Assembly (NCBI GenBank): GCA_039798005.1
Contig: JBDKGV010000088.1
Span: forward strand, 1 to 13,386
Reading direction: 5' to 3'
From: JBDKGV01 sp039798005
Lineage (GTDB): Bacteria > Fibrobacterota > Fibrobacteria > UBA5070
DNA length: 13,386 nt
Shown here: positions 6,491 to 13,386 of the stretch, one piece after another
Position numbering within the stretch: the stretch's first letter is position 1
Layout: every line of letters starts with the position of its first letter
Notes under the pieces: model-generated
The model's input: only the letters and a program-made list of their open reading frames with translations
What the model was told of the DNA's origin: nothing
Database searches by the model: none
Translations under genes and position numbers: made by a program

Positions 6491-7732
6491 ATGGGAATTC
6501 AACTGGAAAACAGGATGCAGGCGCCGGATCTCCTTCCCCGCGTGCATGGATGGCTGGAGCGCCCCAGCTGGCATCTGCGGTTTCCTTCCAGCCTGGAGGA
6601 CCGCTTCGAGGCGGACACGGCCGGAACCCGCCGTCATTGGCTGTTCCGCTGCGGGATGGTGGGCCTTGCGATCTTCAACGTGTTCTTCCTCACCGATCGC
6701 ACCATGGTTCCCGACGTCCAGGTCTTCGCCGAGATCATCCGCCTGGCGATCGTGACACCGGTCGTGCTGATTCTTCTCCTGTCCTTGAAGCTGCGTCATT
6801 CCCCCTTCCTGCGGGAGCTCTTCCAGACGGTCATGCCCATGGTCACGCTCGGGGGGATCCTGGCCATCCTGTTGCGCAGCCAACATCCGAACGCGGGATA
6901 CTGCCTGGTCGGCATCGTGTACGTGGTGATCTACGCACTGAACGTGGCGAGACTGCGCTTCCCGTTCGCCTTGGTGCTGGCCGCATTCACCGGAGCGTCC
7001 TCCATCTTCCTCGTCCAGGTCATCCCTTCCCTCCCCGCCTCCACCCACTCCTTTCAACTCGGCGCGATCCTGGCGGGCCTCGCCTTGGGGCTCTTCGCCA
7101 ACCACGATCAGGAGCAGTCGGAACGGCGCAGCTACCTGCTGAACCTGTCGGAAAAGTTGCGTCAGATCGACTTGACCCGGGACAACGCCGCACTCTCGGT
7201 CCTGGCCGAAACCGATCCGCTCACCGGACTGGCCAACCGACGCCACTTCGACAAGGCGCTGGATGCCATGCTGCTGGGCGAAGGCGGGGTGATCATGCTG
7301 GACATCGACCATTTCAAGGCCTACAACGACCATTACGGACATCCCGCCGGGGATGCCTGCCTGCAAAGCCTCGCCACGTGCCTTCGCCAGAACGTGCGGG
7401 AGGGAGATCTGGTCGCACGCCTTGGCGGCGAGGAATTCGCCGTCCTGCTCCCGGACACCCAGTTCGAGCAGGCCATCACCGTGGTCGAGCGGCTATTCGA
7501 GGCGATCCGCAGTCTCGCCATCCCCCATGCCGACTCCCCCACCAGCCTGCATGTCACCCTCAGTGCCGGCCTCGCCTTCCGCCATCCCGAGGAATCATCA
7601 TCCAGCCTGATGGCTCGTGCGGACACCGCGCTTTACGGCACCAAGACCGGGGGAAGAAACGGCTGGAAAATCGCCGCGACGACACACGCAGCGGACCTTC
7701 CCCCACGATCAGCAAGTACCTTGGCGACATGA
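6491..7732 (+). CDS. Membrane diguanylate cyclase (GGDEF) with six-helix N-terminal domain
   Basis: Predicted 413-aa inner-membrane enzyme making cyclic di-GMP from two GTP. Six hydrophobic segments lie at about 51-68, 84-100, 110-128, 136-153, 158-179 and 189-204, followed by a short linker helix (206-240). The GGDEF domain starts at DPLTGLANRR (242 on), has MLDIDHFKAYNDHYGH for metal and GTP binding, the active-site signature GGEEF (312-316), and an intact inhibitory I-site R303-E-G-D306 exactly five residues before it. It should be catalytically active and product-inhibited. The sensory domain was not assigned to a named family such as MASE. The ATG at 6491 is preferred; an ATG at 6515 follows a weak GGA-type site. 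Its TGA overlaps the next gene's ATG by 4 nt (ATGA). Confidence 0.92.
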   Translation: MGIQLENRMQAPDLLPRVHGWLERPSWHLRFPSSLEDRFEADTAGTRRHWLFRCGMVGLAIFNVFFLTDRTMVPDVQVFAEIIRLAIVTPVVLILLLSLKLRHSPFLRELFQTVMPMVTLGGILAILLRSQHPNAGYCLVGIVYVVIYALNVARLRFPFALVLAAFTGASSIFLVQVIPSLPASTHSFQLGAILAGLALGLFANHDQEQSERRSYLLNLSEKLRQIDLTRDNAALSVLAETDPLTGLANRRHFDKALDAMLLGEGGVIMLDIDHFKAYNDHYGHPAGDACLQSLATCLRQNVREGDLVARLGGEEFAVLLPDTQFEQAITVVERLFEAIRSLAIPHADSPTSLHVTLSAGLAFRHPEESSSSLMARADTALYGTKTGGRNGWKIAATTHAADLPPRSASTLAT

Positions 7733-8817
7733 ATCCTGAAATCGAAGGAATGCCGCAAGGGGCCGAGTTCACCGACGGGGGCGTGACCGGACGCGTCATC
7801 CGGACCCGCTATCAAGACCCGCTGGACGCGCTATGGATCGCGGCCGCACGCCGTCTGGGCTGGAAGATCGAGCGGTCCTCCGAGGTATACGCCTTCTGGA
7901 ACGGGGTCGACACCCTCACGATCACCTCTGCGGAACACTACGACCCGGACGATCAGCTCTCGCAGTTCCTCTTCCACGAGATTTGCCACTGCCTGTGCGA
8001 AGGGCCGGCCAACTACCACAAGCACGATTGGGGCCTGTCGAACCTGGACCCCGACGTATGGACTCGCGAAGCGGCAGCCCACCGACTTCAAGCGGCTCTC
8101 TCGGACCGTTTCGGATTGCGCGAATTCCTGGCCATCACCGGTGCCAACCGCGACTACTACGACAACCTGCCCGCCGACCCGCTGCGCGACGGCGACGACC
8201 CGAGCCTGCCCATGGCCCAGCGCGCCTGGATCCTGTCCCGGCAATCCCCTTGGAAGGAGGTCCTGGACGATGTGCTCATGGCCACCGCCGAGCTTGCCCG
8301 CACCTTGCAAGCCTTTCCCCTGGAGGCGGACAGCCATTGGAGCACGGCGCGCCCCGTGCACCCCCTGCGCTTCGGCCCCGGCGCCACGGAAGCGACCTGT
8401 GCCGAGTGCGCGTGGTTCCTCCCCGGCAGGAAGAACGGCCTTTGCAAGCACGCCCTGCTGGAGAACCGCCGCGACCGCATCGCTCCCGCGACCCCGGCCT
8501 GCAACCGCTTCGAGATCCCGTTCACCGACCAGGACTGCGGCACCTGTGGCGCCTGCTGCCACAAGGGATTCTCGCTGGTCCCCGTCCTTTCCGGCGACCC
8601 CATTCGCCAGAGCCGTCCCGAATGGATCGTCCGCGATTCTTGGGGTTGGCACATCCCGCGCCCCGAGCGCCAGTGCTTGGCCCTGTGCGGCGAAGGAACG
8701 GGAACAAGCCCTTGGCGGTGCCAAGCCTACGAAGACCGACCGCACCATTGCCGCAGCTTCGAGGCGGGAGGACTCCCCTGCTTGGAAGCGCGTCGCCGCG
8801 CCGGCATCGGTCCTTGA
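7729..8817 (+). CDS. EpmC-like HExxH domain fused to a YkgJ-type cysteine-cluster domain
   Basis: Predicted 362-aa soluble protein with two metal-binding modules. In the N-terminal half, FLFHEICHCLCEG carries H83-E84-I-C-H87, followed by D100-W-G and a TREAAAHRLQAAL helix (E114, H118). This spacing resembles EpmC (YfcM), the EF-P hydroxylase, where a HEISHWC motif is followed by a D-F-G. This is recalled similarity, not an alignment. The middle (224-260) has CAECAWF, CKH and PACNRFE, a small four-cysteine site. The C-terminal domain (about 265-355) is YkgJ-like: DCGTCGACC (270-277, CxxCxxCC), then C316, C320, C331, YEDRPHHCRSF (C341) and C351. YkgJ domains are annotated as zinc/iron chelating. 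Translation is probably coupled to the cyclase through the ATGA overlap. An ordinary zinc peptidase is an alternative for the first domain. Confidence 0.85.
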   Translation: MNPEIEGMPQGAEFTDGGVTGRVIRTRYQDPLDALWIAAARRLGWKIERSSEVYAFWNGVDTLTITSAEHYDPDDQLSQFLFHEICHCLCEGPANYHKHDWGLSNLDPDVWTREAAAHRLQAALSDRFGLREFLAITGANRDYYDNLPADPLRDGDDPSLPMAQRAWILSRQSPWKEVLDDVLMATAELARTLQAFPLEADSHWSTARPVHPLRFGPGATEATCAECAWFLPGRKNGLCKHALLENRRDRIAPATPACNRFEIPFTDQDCGTCGACCHKGFSLVPVLSGDPIRQSRPEWIVRDSWGWHIPRPERQCLALCGEGTGTSPWRCQAYEDRPHHCRSFEAGGLPCLEARRRAGIGP

Positions 8818-8872
8818 CGTTTCGGGTCAAGAAGCCAGGAGGTCTTCGCAGGTCTGAACTCGCGACAGGGAA

Positions 8873-8902
8873 CACTCCACGGCACTGCCGTGGAGTGAAT
8901 TT
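8873..8902 (+). terminator. Intrinsic terminator between convergent units
   Basis: CACTCCACGGC (8873-8883) and GCCGTGGAGTG (8887-8897) form a perfect 11-bp stem with an ACT loop, followed on the + strand by AATTTTC. It lies 55 nt after the stop of the HExxH-YkgJ gene and ends the cyclase unit. It also lies 5 nt past the stop codon of the convergent methyltransferase, and may stop that transcript too, although the - strand tail (TTCCC) is weaker. Confidence 0.75.
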
Positions 8903-9661
8903 TCAGTTCGCAGGACCGCTGTAGTAATTCGTCTCGAAGCGCCGTGACTTGAGCACATCCAAGAACGTGCCCGGGGCATCCGTCCGGCGCAGGCGAAAGA
9001 AGATGCCCGTGGCAAGGCTTGGGAAGAGGCGCGCCAGGAGCTTGGCGAGCCCTTCCGGGAACGGGTAGAAGCCGCTGCCGTCCGTGGCGTCCACGGTGAA
9101 GTGGCCATCCGTGGCGGCAAAGCGCTTGAACCCGGGAAGGGTGAAGCCGCGGATGTGCGGCCCGAGCACCTTGTTGGAGGATGGCTGCTGTCCCATCAGG
9201 AGAAGCAACCGATCATGCCAAGTCGCCATGTTGGGCACGCCCACCAGGAACACGCCGCCGGGCTTCAGGACACGCGAGACTTCGCCCAGAATCCAGAAGA
9301 GGTCCTTGGCATGCTCAAGCACCTGGTTTGCCATCACCACATCGAAGTGACCGTCCTCGAAGGGAAGGGCGTCCCGCTCGATGTCCAGGGCCACCGTGGC
9401 GATGCCCTTGGTGGCGCAAATCTGGCGATAGGGCTCCCAGCCCTCGACACCGGTGAGTTCCACCTTGGCCGCCGACAGAATCCGTCCAATGCCTTCGAGA
9501 TCGTCTCCCTGACCGCACCCGAGGTCGAGGACCCGCAGGCGTCCGTTGCCCGGACGCTGCGCCACGGCCCAAGCCCGCAGGATCGGGCGGCCGTAGCACA
9601 GATGCTCGGTGCCGCCCTTCAGACGCTGAAAGAAGCCGTAGACCGAATCAAACAGCGACAT
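8903..9661 (-). CDS. SAM-dependent class I methyltransferase
   Basis: Predicted 252-aa cytoplasmic methyltransferase; acceptor unknown. Motif I is VLDLGCGQGDD (44-54), the acidic residue after beta-2 is E73 in GVEGWEPY, motif II is DIERDALPFEDGHFDVVMANQ (93 on), followed by the LEHAKD helix start and motif III VLKPGGVFLVGVPN (131-144). The C-terminal half (150-252) has KVLGPHIRGFTLPGFKR, as in methyltransferases found near glycosyltransferases and O-antigen genes. The ATG at 9661 is preferred because AAGGAGA lies 4-5 nt upstream; an upstream in-frame start would lie wholly inside the preceding gene. The start overlaps the 3' end of the YfhO-type gene by 14 nt, so the two form an operon and may act on the same envelope product. 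Confidence 0.88.
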   Translation of the reverse strand: MSLFDSVYGFFQRLKGGTEHLCYGRPILRAWAVAQRPGNGRLRVLDLGCGQGDDLEGIGRILSAAKVELTGVEGWEPYRQICATKGIATVALDIERDALPFEDGHFDVVMANQVLEHAKDLFWILGEVSRVLKPGGVFLVGVPNMATWHDRLLLLMGQQPSSNKVLGPHIRGFTLPGFKRFAATDGHFTVDATDGSGFYPFPEGLAKLLARLFPSLATGIFFRLRRTDAPGTFLDVLKSRRFETNYYSGPAN

Positions 9662-12047
9662 CGGTCTCCTTGCGACGGCGCTGGAGGGCAAAACCGACGG
9701 CACCCCAAAGCACCAGGGCCGCGACGCAGCCACCCGCGACCTTGAAGCCGAATTCGACCCACGCGCTGTGGTAGGTCATCTTGATCTCATGCTGTCCGGC
9801 AGGCACCGCGATGGAGCGCAGGGCGAAGTTTGTGCGCAGGATCTCGACGGGCTTGCCGTCCACGGTGGCGTGCCAGTGGATGTACCAAGGCTCGGCCAAG
9901 GCAACCAGGGCGGCCTTGGGGGTATTGACGGAAATCGTCCAATTGTCCGGGTCCGGATTGGTCCACTTCACGGAACCGGGCACCACGCTGTCAACCGGAG
10001 CACCGATCAAGGACTTTGCGATCGGATCCTTGGCCGCCTCGGTCGGGTCGAGCAGGACCTGGGTGCGGTAGGCGAAGGTCGAGTCCAGGATCTTGTCAAG
10101 CTGGCCCTCCAAGGCCACGGCCTGGACCGAACTGACCAGGCGGATGCGCGGCAACACCGAGCGGTTGGGCGCGATGCCCAGCGGAGCCGAACGGTCTTCC
10201 CCGGCGCGGAACACCAAGTACTTGACGTTGAGCAGGTCCAAGGTGCGGCTTCCCATGATGGTGCCATCGGGAAGCTGCTTCAACCCGTGCATGACCCGCT
10301 TGAAATCCTTGCTGCGGAACTGCTGGATGTGGGCCATCTCATTGTCGGCAAAGCCACCGGCACTCTGGATATTGTACAGGATCAACTGGCCCGAGAAGGT
10401 CGATCCCGGCAGTTCCAGCGCCCGCCAAACCGACTTGTCCGCCTGAAGAGCGGTCAGCGCAGGCTCCTCCGCGTAATAATCCGAGTAGTTGAAGGTGTTC
10501 ATGAACTTCCCGGCCAGCGGGAAGATGTCGATGGCAAGCGCAAGCAGGAAGGCGCCGACCATCACCGGCCGCTTGATGCGACCATCGATCCACAGCGCGG
10601 AGAGCATCAGGAGGCCGCCCGCAAGCAAGGCCGTGCGGAAGGCACCGATCTGGAACGATCCGGAATTGCGCGCCCAGAGTTCAGCGGCCTTCAGGCTGTC
10701 ATCCCCGAACGTGGAGGTCCAGATCGAAAAGACGACATCGGGCAGGATCGCCATCAGGACCAAGGTTCCGGCCGTGATTCCGGCGGCCTTGACCAGTCCC
10801 TTGCGGATCTTCTCGCGCCGCGTCCGATCCCAGGTTTCAGCCCCCTCCATCGCCTTGAACCACAGGGCCGTGAGGGCGCACAAGGCCATGGCCCACCAGA
10901 ACATGATCATGCTGGGGGCACGGAAATTCCGGATGCCGGGTACCGAGATCTTGGTGCCATCCGCCAAATCAAATCCGTAGATCCAACTGTAGAAGGGCGT
11001 GTTGGCACCCAGCGCATTGAGGAGCGCAAGGATCGCCACCGTGAGCCAGAACCAGCTCCAGCGGTTGCGCAACACCACTGCGGCCGCGATGCCAAGTGCC
11101 GTAATGGCGATGCCCGCATATTCGCTGTTGAGCTTGAAGGGATTCTTGCCCCAGTAATTGTCATTGATTCCCGTGAACTCGGGAACGACAAGGGACGCAG
11201 CCTCTTCCCAGTGGATGGACCAGCTGGTGGCGTGCTCGAAGGTCGTCTTCTCTGCAGTGTTTCGCACCGAGAACTGCTTCGTGTACTGCATCGGGGGATA
11301 GAAGACCGGCATGGAAAGCCCGATGCCCAAGAGGATGGAGACCCAGAAGCCCAGGAACTTCCCACCCATGAAGGCAGCGCCTTCCTTGGCTTTCCACATC
11401 TCGACCAGACGCCAGCACAGGTAGACGAAGAATCCGATGAGGATGTAATAGACCATCTGGAGGTGCGAAGTCAGGACCATCAGACCGATGGTCGCGGAAA
11501 GGCCAAGCGGATGGAACCAGCGGGAATTGCGTGAAAGCAGTTGGATCAAGCAATGGAGCGCCAAGGGGAGCCAAGCCATGATGTAGACCTTGCCCGTGTG
11601 ACCTCCCTGCATGACGGACAGGAAATTCAGGTTGATCATGTAGGCCGAGGCCACGGCGATTGCCGACCAGCGCTCCAGCTTGAAGGATCGGCGGAAAAGG
11701 ACCGTCGCGTTCAGACCCGAAAGCAGGGTATGAGTCCAAAAGAGCAGGCCCAAAGCACGCTTGGTGTCGAAAAGCTGAAGGACAGGCCAGAACAATGGAT
11801 ACATGACCTCACCGAAGATGGCATCCAGCGTGGGCATCCCCGAGAGGTACCACGGATGCCATCCGAAGATGTGCCCTTTGCCAATCATCTCGGCCATCTT
11901 GGTGTAATTGCAGTAGCCACCGATCTGATCGGAGCCATAGAACATCTTGCCACTGAACAGGAAGCCAAGGAACGGGATGGTCCCCATGGCGAACAGGACC
12001 AATAGCGGCATCAGCCAGGGCTTGAGACGTTGGACAACACTTGTCAT
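9648..12047 (-). CDS. YfhO-family polytopic membrane protein
   Basis: Predicted 799-aa inner-membrane protein like the YfhO family, which is distantly related to GT-C glycosyltransferases. An N-terminal helix (about 11-30) leads into a periplasmic loop with GSDQIGGYCNY (Asp40) and HPWYLSGMP (64-72), followed by many hydrophobic segments and the family-like MQGGHTGKVYIMAWLPL (146-162). The C-terminal quarter is a periplasmic beta-rich domain ending in VDGKPVEILRTNFALRSI, VPAGQHEIKMTYHS and a last transmembrane helix, the usual YfhO end. The ATG at 12047 is supported by GGAG 5 nt upstream and by the start of the hydrophobic N-terminus. The reading frame stays open to 12872, but that extension is antisense to the divergent membrane protein gene. 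YfhO of Gram-positives is linked to glycosylation of lipoteichoic acid; the substrate here is unknown. Confidence 0.88.
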   Translation of the reverse strand: MTSVVQRLKPWLMPLLVLFAMGTIPFLGFLFSGKMFYGSDQIGGYCNYTKMAEMIGKGHIFGWHPWYLSGMPTLDAIFGEVMYPLFWPVLQLFDTKRALGLLFWTHTLLSGLNATVLFRRSFKLERWSAIAVASAYMINLNFLSVMQGGHTGKVYIMAWLPLALHCLIQLLSRNSRWFHPLGLSATIGLMVLTSHLQMVYYILIGFFVYLCWRLVEMWKAKEGAAFMGGKFLGFWVSILLGIGLSMPVFYPPMQYTKQFSVRNTAEKTTFEHATSWSIHWEEAASLVVPEFTGINDNYWGKNPFKLNSEYAGIAITALGIAAAVVLRNRWSWFWLTVAILALLNALGANTPFYSWIYGFDLADGTKISVPGIRNFRAPSMIMFWWAMALCALTALWFKAMEGAETWDRTRREKIRKGLVKAAGITAGTLVLMAILPDVVFSIWTSTFGDDSLKAAELWARNSGSFQIGAFRTALLAGGLLMLSALWIDGRIKRPVMVGAFLLALAIDIFPLAGKFMNTFNYSDYYAEEPALTALQADKSVWRALELPGSTFSGQLILYNIQSAGGFADNEMAHIQQFRSKDFKRVMHGLKQLPDGTIMGSRTLDLLNVKYLVFRAGEDRSAPLGIAPNRSVLPRIRLVSSVQAVALEGQLDKILDSTFAYRTQVLLDPTEAAKDPIAKSLIGAPVDSVVPGSVKWTNPDPDNWTISVNTPKAALVALAEPWYIHWHATVDGKPVEILRTNFALRSIAVPAGQHEIKMTYHSAWVEFGFKVAGGCVAALVLWGAVGFALQRRRKETDVAV

Positions 12048-12082
12048 GACAGCTCCACAAAAGTTAGGGACACAGCCGAGGG

Positions 12083-12088
12083 AGTATA
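12083..12088 (-). promoter_or_regulatory. Possible -10 box of the YfhO-methyltransferase operon
   Basis: On the - strand the hexamer reads TATACT (five of six matches to TATAAT). A start site about 7 nt further on would give a leader of about 30 nt containing the GGAG site before the ATG at 12047. No good -35 box was found at the right distance. Confidence 0.35.
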
Positions 12089-12131
12089 GGAATTTGCAAG
12101 CAGGGCGCGGAGAGGTACCTTTGCAAGTCTC

Positions 12132-13079
12132 TTGGAAACGACGACATCCGGCCGCTGGGCCAAGCCATTGCGCATCGCCACCACCTTCGGACTGCTGGGA
12201 TTGGTCCTTTGGATCACTCCGCTCCAGGCGACAGCAGATGTCATCCGCAGGGCGAACCCCTGGTGGCTGGCTTGCGCAATTGGAACGCTCGCCTTCGGGA
12301 TGCTCGTCCAGGTGGTTCGCTGGAAGCTCCTGCTCGATCATCCGTCCGTGACCGTTCGACAACTCCTGCGCATACACTTGATCGGCACGGCAGCAGGCTT
12401 CTTCCTCCCCTCCTCCGTTGCCGGGGACGTGGTGCGCACCGGACTGCTCTCGAGGGAAGCCGGACTTCTTGAGCGTTCCCTCATTTCGACGCTGGTTGCC
12501 CGACTGTTCGGACTGGCGTCCCTGATGATCCTGGCCATGGGAGGGGCAATGCTCTGGCCAAACCCCGCCTTGCGCTTCGCCCCAAGCCAAATCGCACTGG
12601 GATTGGCGATCGCATCGCTCGCCGGGGCATATCCTGCTTGGCGCCTCTGGAAACGCATCCGGAGAAACCACGATTGGTGGCTCGCCGGCCCTCGCTGGCG
12701 CAAGCGCGTCCACGACGGCTTTGAGTACTTGGCGAGCCTTCGCAATCCGCTGCTTCTGGGCAAGGTTTTCGCATACTCTCTGTTGCTGCAAGCTTGCACC
12801 CTGCTTTCCGGATGGATGGCGTTCAAGGCCCTTTCCGCCCCGGTACCGGTCGCTGCGGCCTTCGTCTTCCAATCACTCCTGCAGCTAGGAAGTCTCGCCC
12901 CCTTGACCGTGGGTGGCATCGGAGTCCGCGAAGGGCTTGCGATGGTCCTGTATCACGGTGTCCTGCATCTCCCCAGAGAGCAGTGCTTGGCCGCCATGGC
13001 GCTGGGCTACGTGATCAGCACGATCCTGTGCCTGCCCGGAATCGCCCTGTTTGCCGGACTGCGCAAACGCCCTCAATAA
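12132..13079 (+). CDS. UPF0104 / LPG_synthase_TM-type membrane protein
   Basis: Predicted 315-aa membrane protein of the lysylphosphatidylglycerol synthetase transmembrane-region family (UPF0104, also in AglD- and MprF-type proteins), with about seven to eight helices. Diagnostic motifs are VVRWKLLL (61-68), FFLPSSVAGDVVRTGLL (90-106) with the conserved G-D-x-x-R, LVARLFGLASL (121-131), and LAPLTVGGIGVREG (255-268), the family's glycine-rich GGxGxRE signature. There is no soluble aminoacyltransferase domain, so it is not a full MprF. Stand-alone members often sit in glycan or lipid gene clusters. The start is uncertain: an in-frame TAG at 12087 leaves TTG 12132 as first option, with no Shine-Dalgarno at proper distance; TTG 12168 is another. 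It is divergent from the YfhO-type gene and lies 33 bp before the next methyltransferase gene, likely in one operon. Confidence 0.85.
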   Translation: METTTSGRWAKPLRIATTFGLLGLVLWITPLQATADVIRRANPWWLACAIGTLAFGMLVQVVRWKLLLDHPSVTVRQLLRIHLIGTAAGFFLPSSVAGDVVRTGLLSREAGLLERSLISTLVARLFGLASLMILAMGGAMLWPNPALRFAPSQIALGLAIASLAGAYPAWRLWKRIRRNHDWWLAGPRWRKRVHDGFEYLASLRNPLLLGKVFAYSLLLQACTLLSGWMAFKALSAPVPVAAAFVFQSLLQLGSLAPLTVGGIGVREGLAMVLYHGVLHLPREQCLAAMALGYVISTILCLPGIALFAGLRKRPQ

Positions 13080-13112
13080 AGCCCTACAGACGGATACGAC
13101 AGGAGTCATATC

Positions 13113-13386
13113 ATGGACAATTCCTTCAATGAAGAGCGCTACTCATCATCCTCGATGCTCGCCTTGGGTGAGATCGAACGCAACCTCCGGATCACCACGA
13201 TCCTCGATCTCGCTGCGGAATGCAGGCCAAAACGGATCCTCGACATCGGCTGCTCCGACGGCTTCCTGTCTCGCCTGCTCAAGGAACGCACCGGTGCCGA
13301 GATCGTCGGCATCGAAGGATCGTCCACGGCAGCGGCCCAGGCCCGAAAAATCTGCAGGCACGTCCACGAGATCTTCCTCGGCAGCG
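13113..13386 (+). CDS. SAM-dependent methyltransferase, N-terminal part (cut by window edge)
   Basis: The ATG at 13113 is preceded by AGGAG (13101-13105) with a 7-nt spacer, an excellent ribosome binding site. The frame is open for 91 codons to the window edge. Motif I is RILDIGCSDGFLSRLL (41-56), followed by IVGIEGSSTAAAQAR (64-78), where Glu68 is the acidic residue expected to bind the SAM ribose. This is a class I methyltransferase of the kind acting on small molecules, lipids or sugars. It probably forms an operon with the UPF0104-type gene 33 bp upstream. The rest of the protein, and therefore its substrate class, lies outside the window. Confidence 0.8.
   Translation, partial: MDNSFNEERYSSSSMLALGEIERNLRITTILDLAAECRPKRILDIGCSDGFLSRLLKERTGAEIVGIEGSSTAAAQARKICRHVHEIFLGS

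Noticed and set aside
6424..6492. ATG at 6492 (-) as the xthA start, or an ATT after a GAGGAG sequence
   Set aside because: Homologues begin at KIVSWN, which the GTG at 6423 supplies; the extension would overlap the divergent cyclase start, and ATT starts are very rare.
9768..11534. 588-codon open frame on the + strand opposite the YfhO-type gene
   Set aside because: It is a GC-codon shadow: Arg-, Gly- and Asp-rich with no domain, wholly antisense to a recognised gene.
12048..12872. N-terminal extension of the YfhO-type reading frame to about 1074 residues
   Set aside because: It is antisense to the UPF0104-type membrane gene, has a low-complexity charged composition unlike the membrane protein, and the ATG at 12047 has a good ribosome binding site.
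1..13386. CRISPR array, tRNA genes, insertion sequence or prophage
   Set aside because: No regularly spaced repeats, no tRNA-like cloverleaf, and no transposase, integrase or phage protein was seen in any frame.

Overview
The window is a GC-rich, densely coding stretch of bacterial chromosome with ten protein genes, the last cut off by the window edge. No tRNA, rRNA, CRISPR array or transposase was seen. Two adjacent secreted proteins end in a short beta-rich module like the C-terminal sorting or FlgD-like tails of the Fibrobacterota-Chlorobiota-Bacteroidota (FCB) group. One of these genes also has a promoter-like sequence that fits the Bacteroidota -33/-7 consensus. Together with a YfhO-family membrane protein and NspC, this suggests a Gram-negative FCB-type organism, perhaps Fibrobacterota; that placement is inference.

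Left block (1-4660, + strand): a secreted calcineurin-like metallophosphoesterase (57-1955), an exported protein with YD-like strands (2092-3444), and carboxynorspermidine decarboxylase nspC (3506-4660). NspC catalyses the last step of norspermidine/spermidine synthesis. Its usual partner, carboxynorspermidine dehydrogenase, is not in the window.

Convergent spacer (4661-5053): no gene. It holds a structured segment of about 195 bp with imperfect terminal inverted repeats and GC-rich hairpins, followed by a perfect 11-bp palindrome and further small repeats.

Centre: on the - strand, exodeoxyribonuclease III (xthA) runs into a thioredoxin-fold lipoprotein through an ATGA overlap. Divergent from xthA on the + strand is a six-helix membrane diguanylate cyclase with intact active site and I-site. 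It is joined by another ATGA overlap to the most unusual gene here: an HExxH domain resembling EpmC (EF-P hydroxylase) fused to a cysteine-rich YkgJ-type CxxCxxCC domain (7729-8817). A strong hairpin at 8873-8897 ends this unit and lies against the end of the next, convergent unit.

Right block: a - strand operon of a YfhO-type polytopic membrane protein and a SAM-dependent methyltransferase, and a divergent + strand unit of a UPF0104/LPG_synthase_TM-type membrane protein and a second (partial) methyltransferase. This looks like part of an envelope glycan or lipid locus.

Genes that seem to open a transcript (57, 2092, 3506, 6423, 6491) lack a clear Shine-Dalgarno and have a TAnnnT hexamer 6-11 nt before the start codon. 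Several others (9661, 12047, 13113) have good Shine-Dalgarno sequences. This suggests leaderless or very short leaders for some genes.
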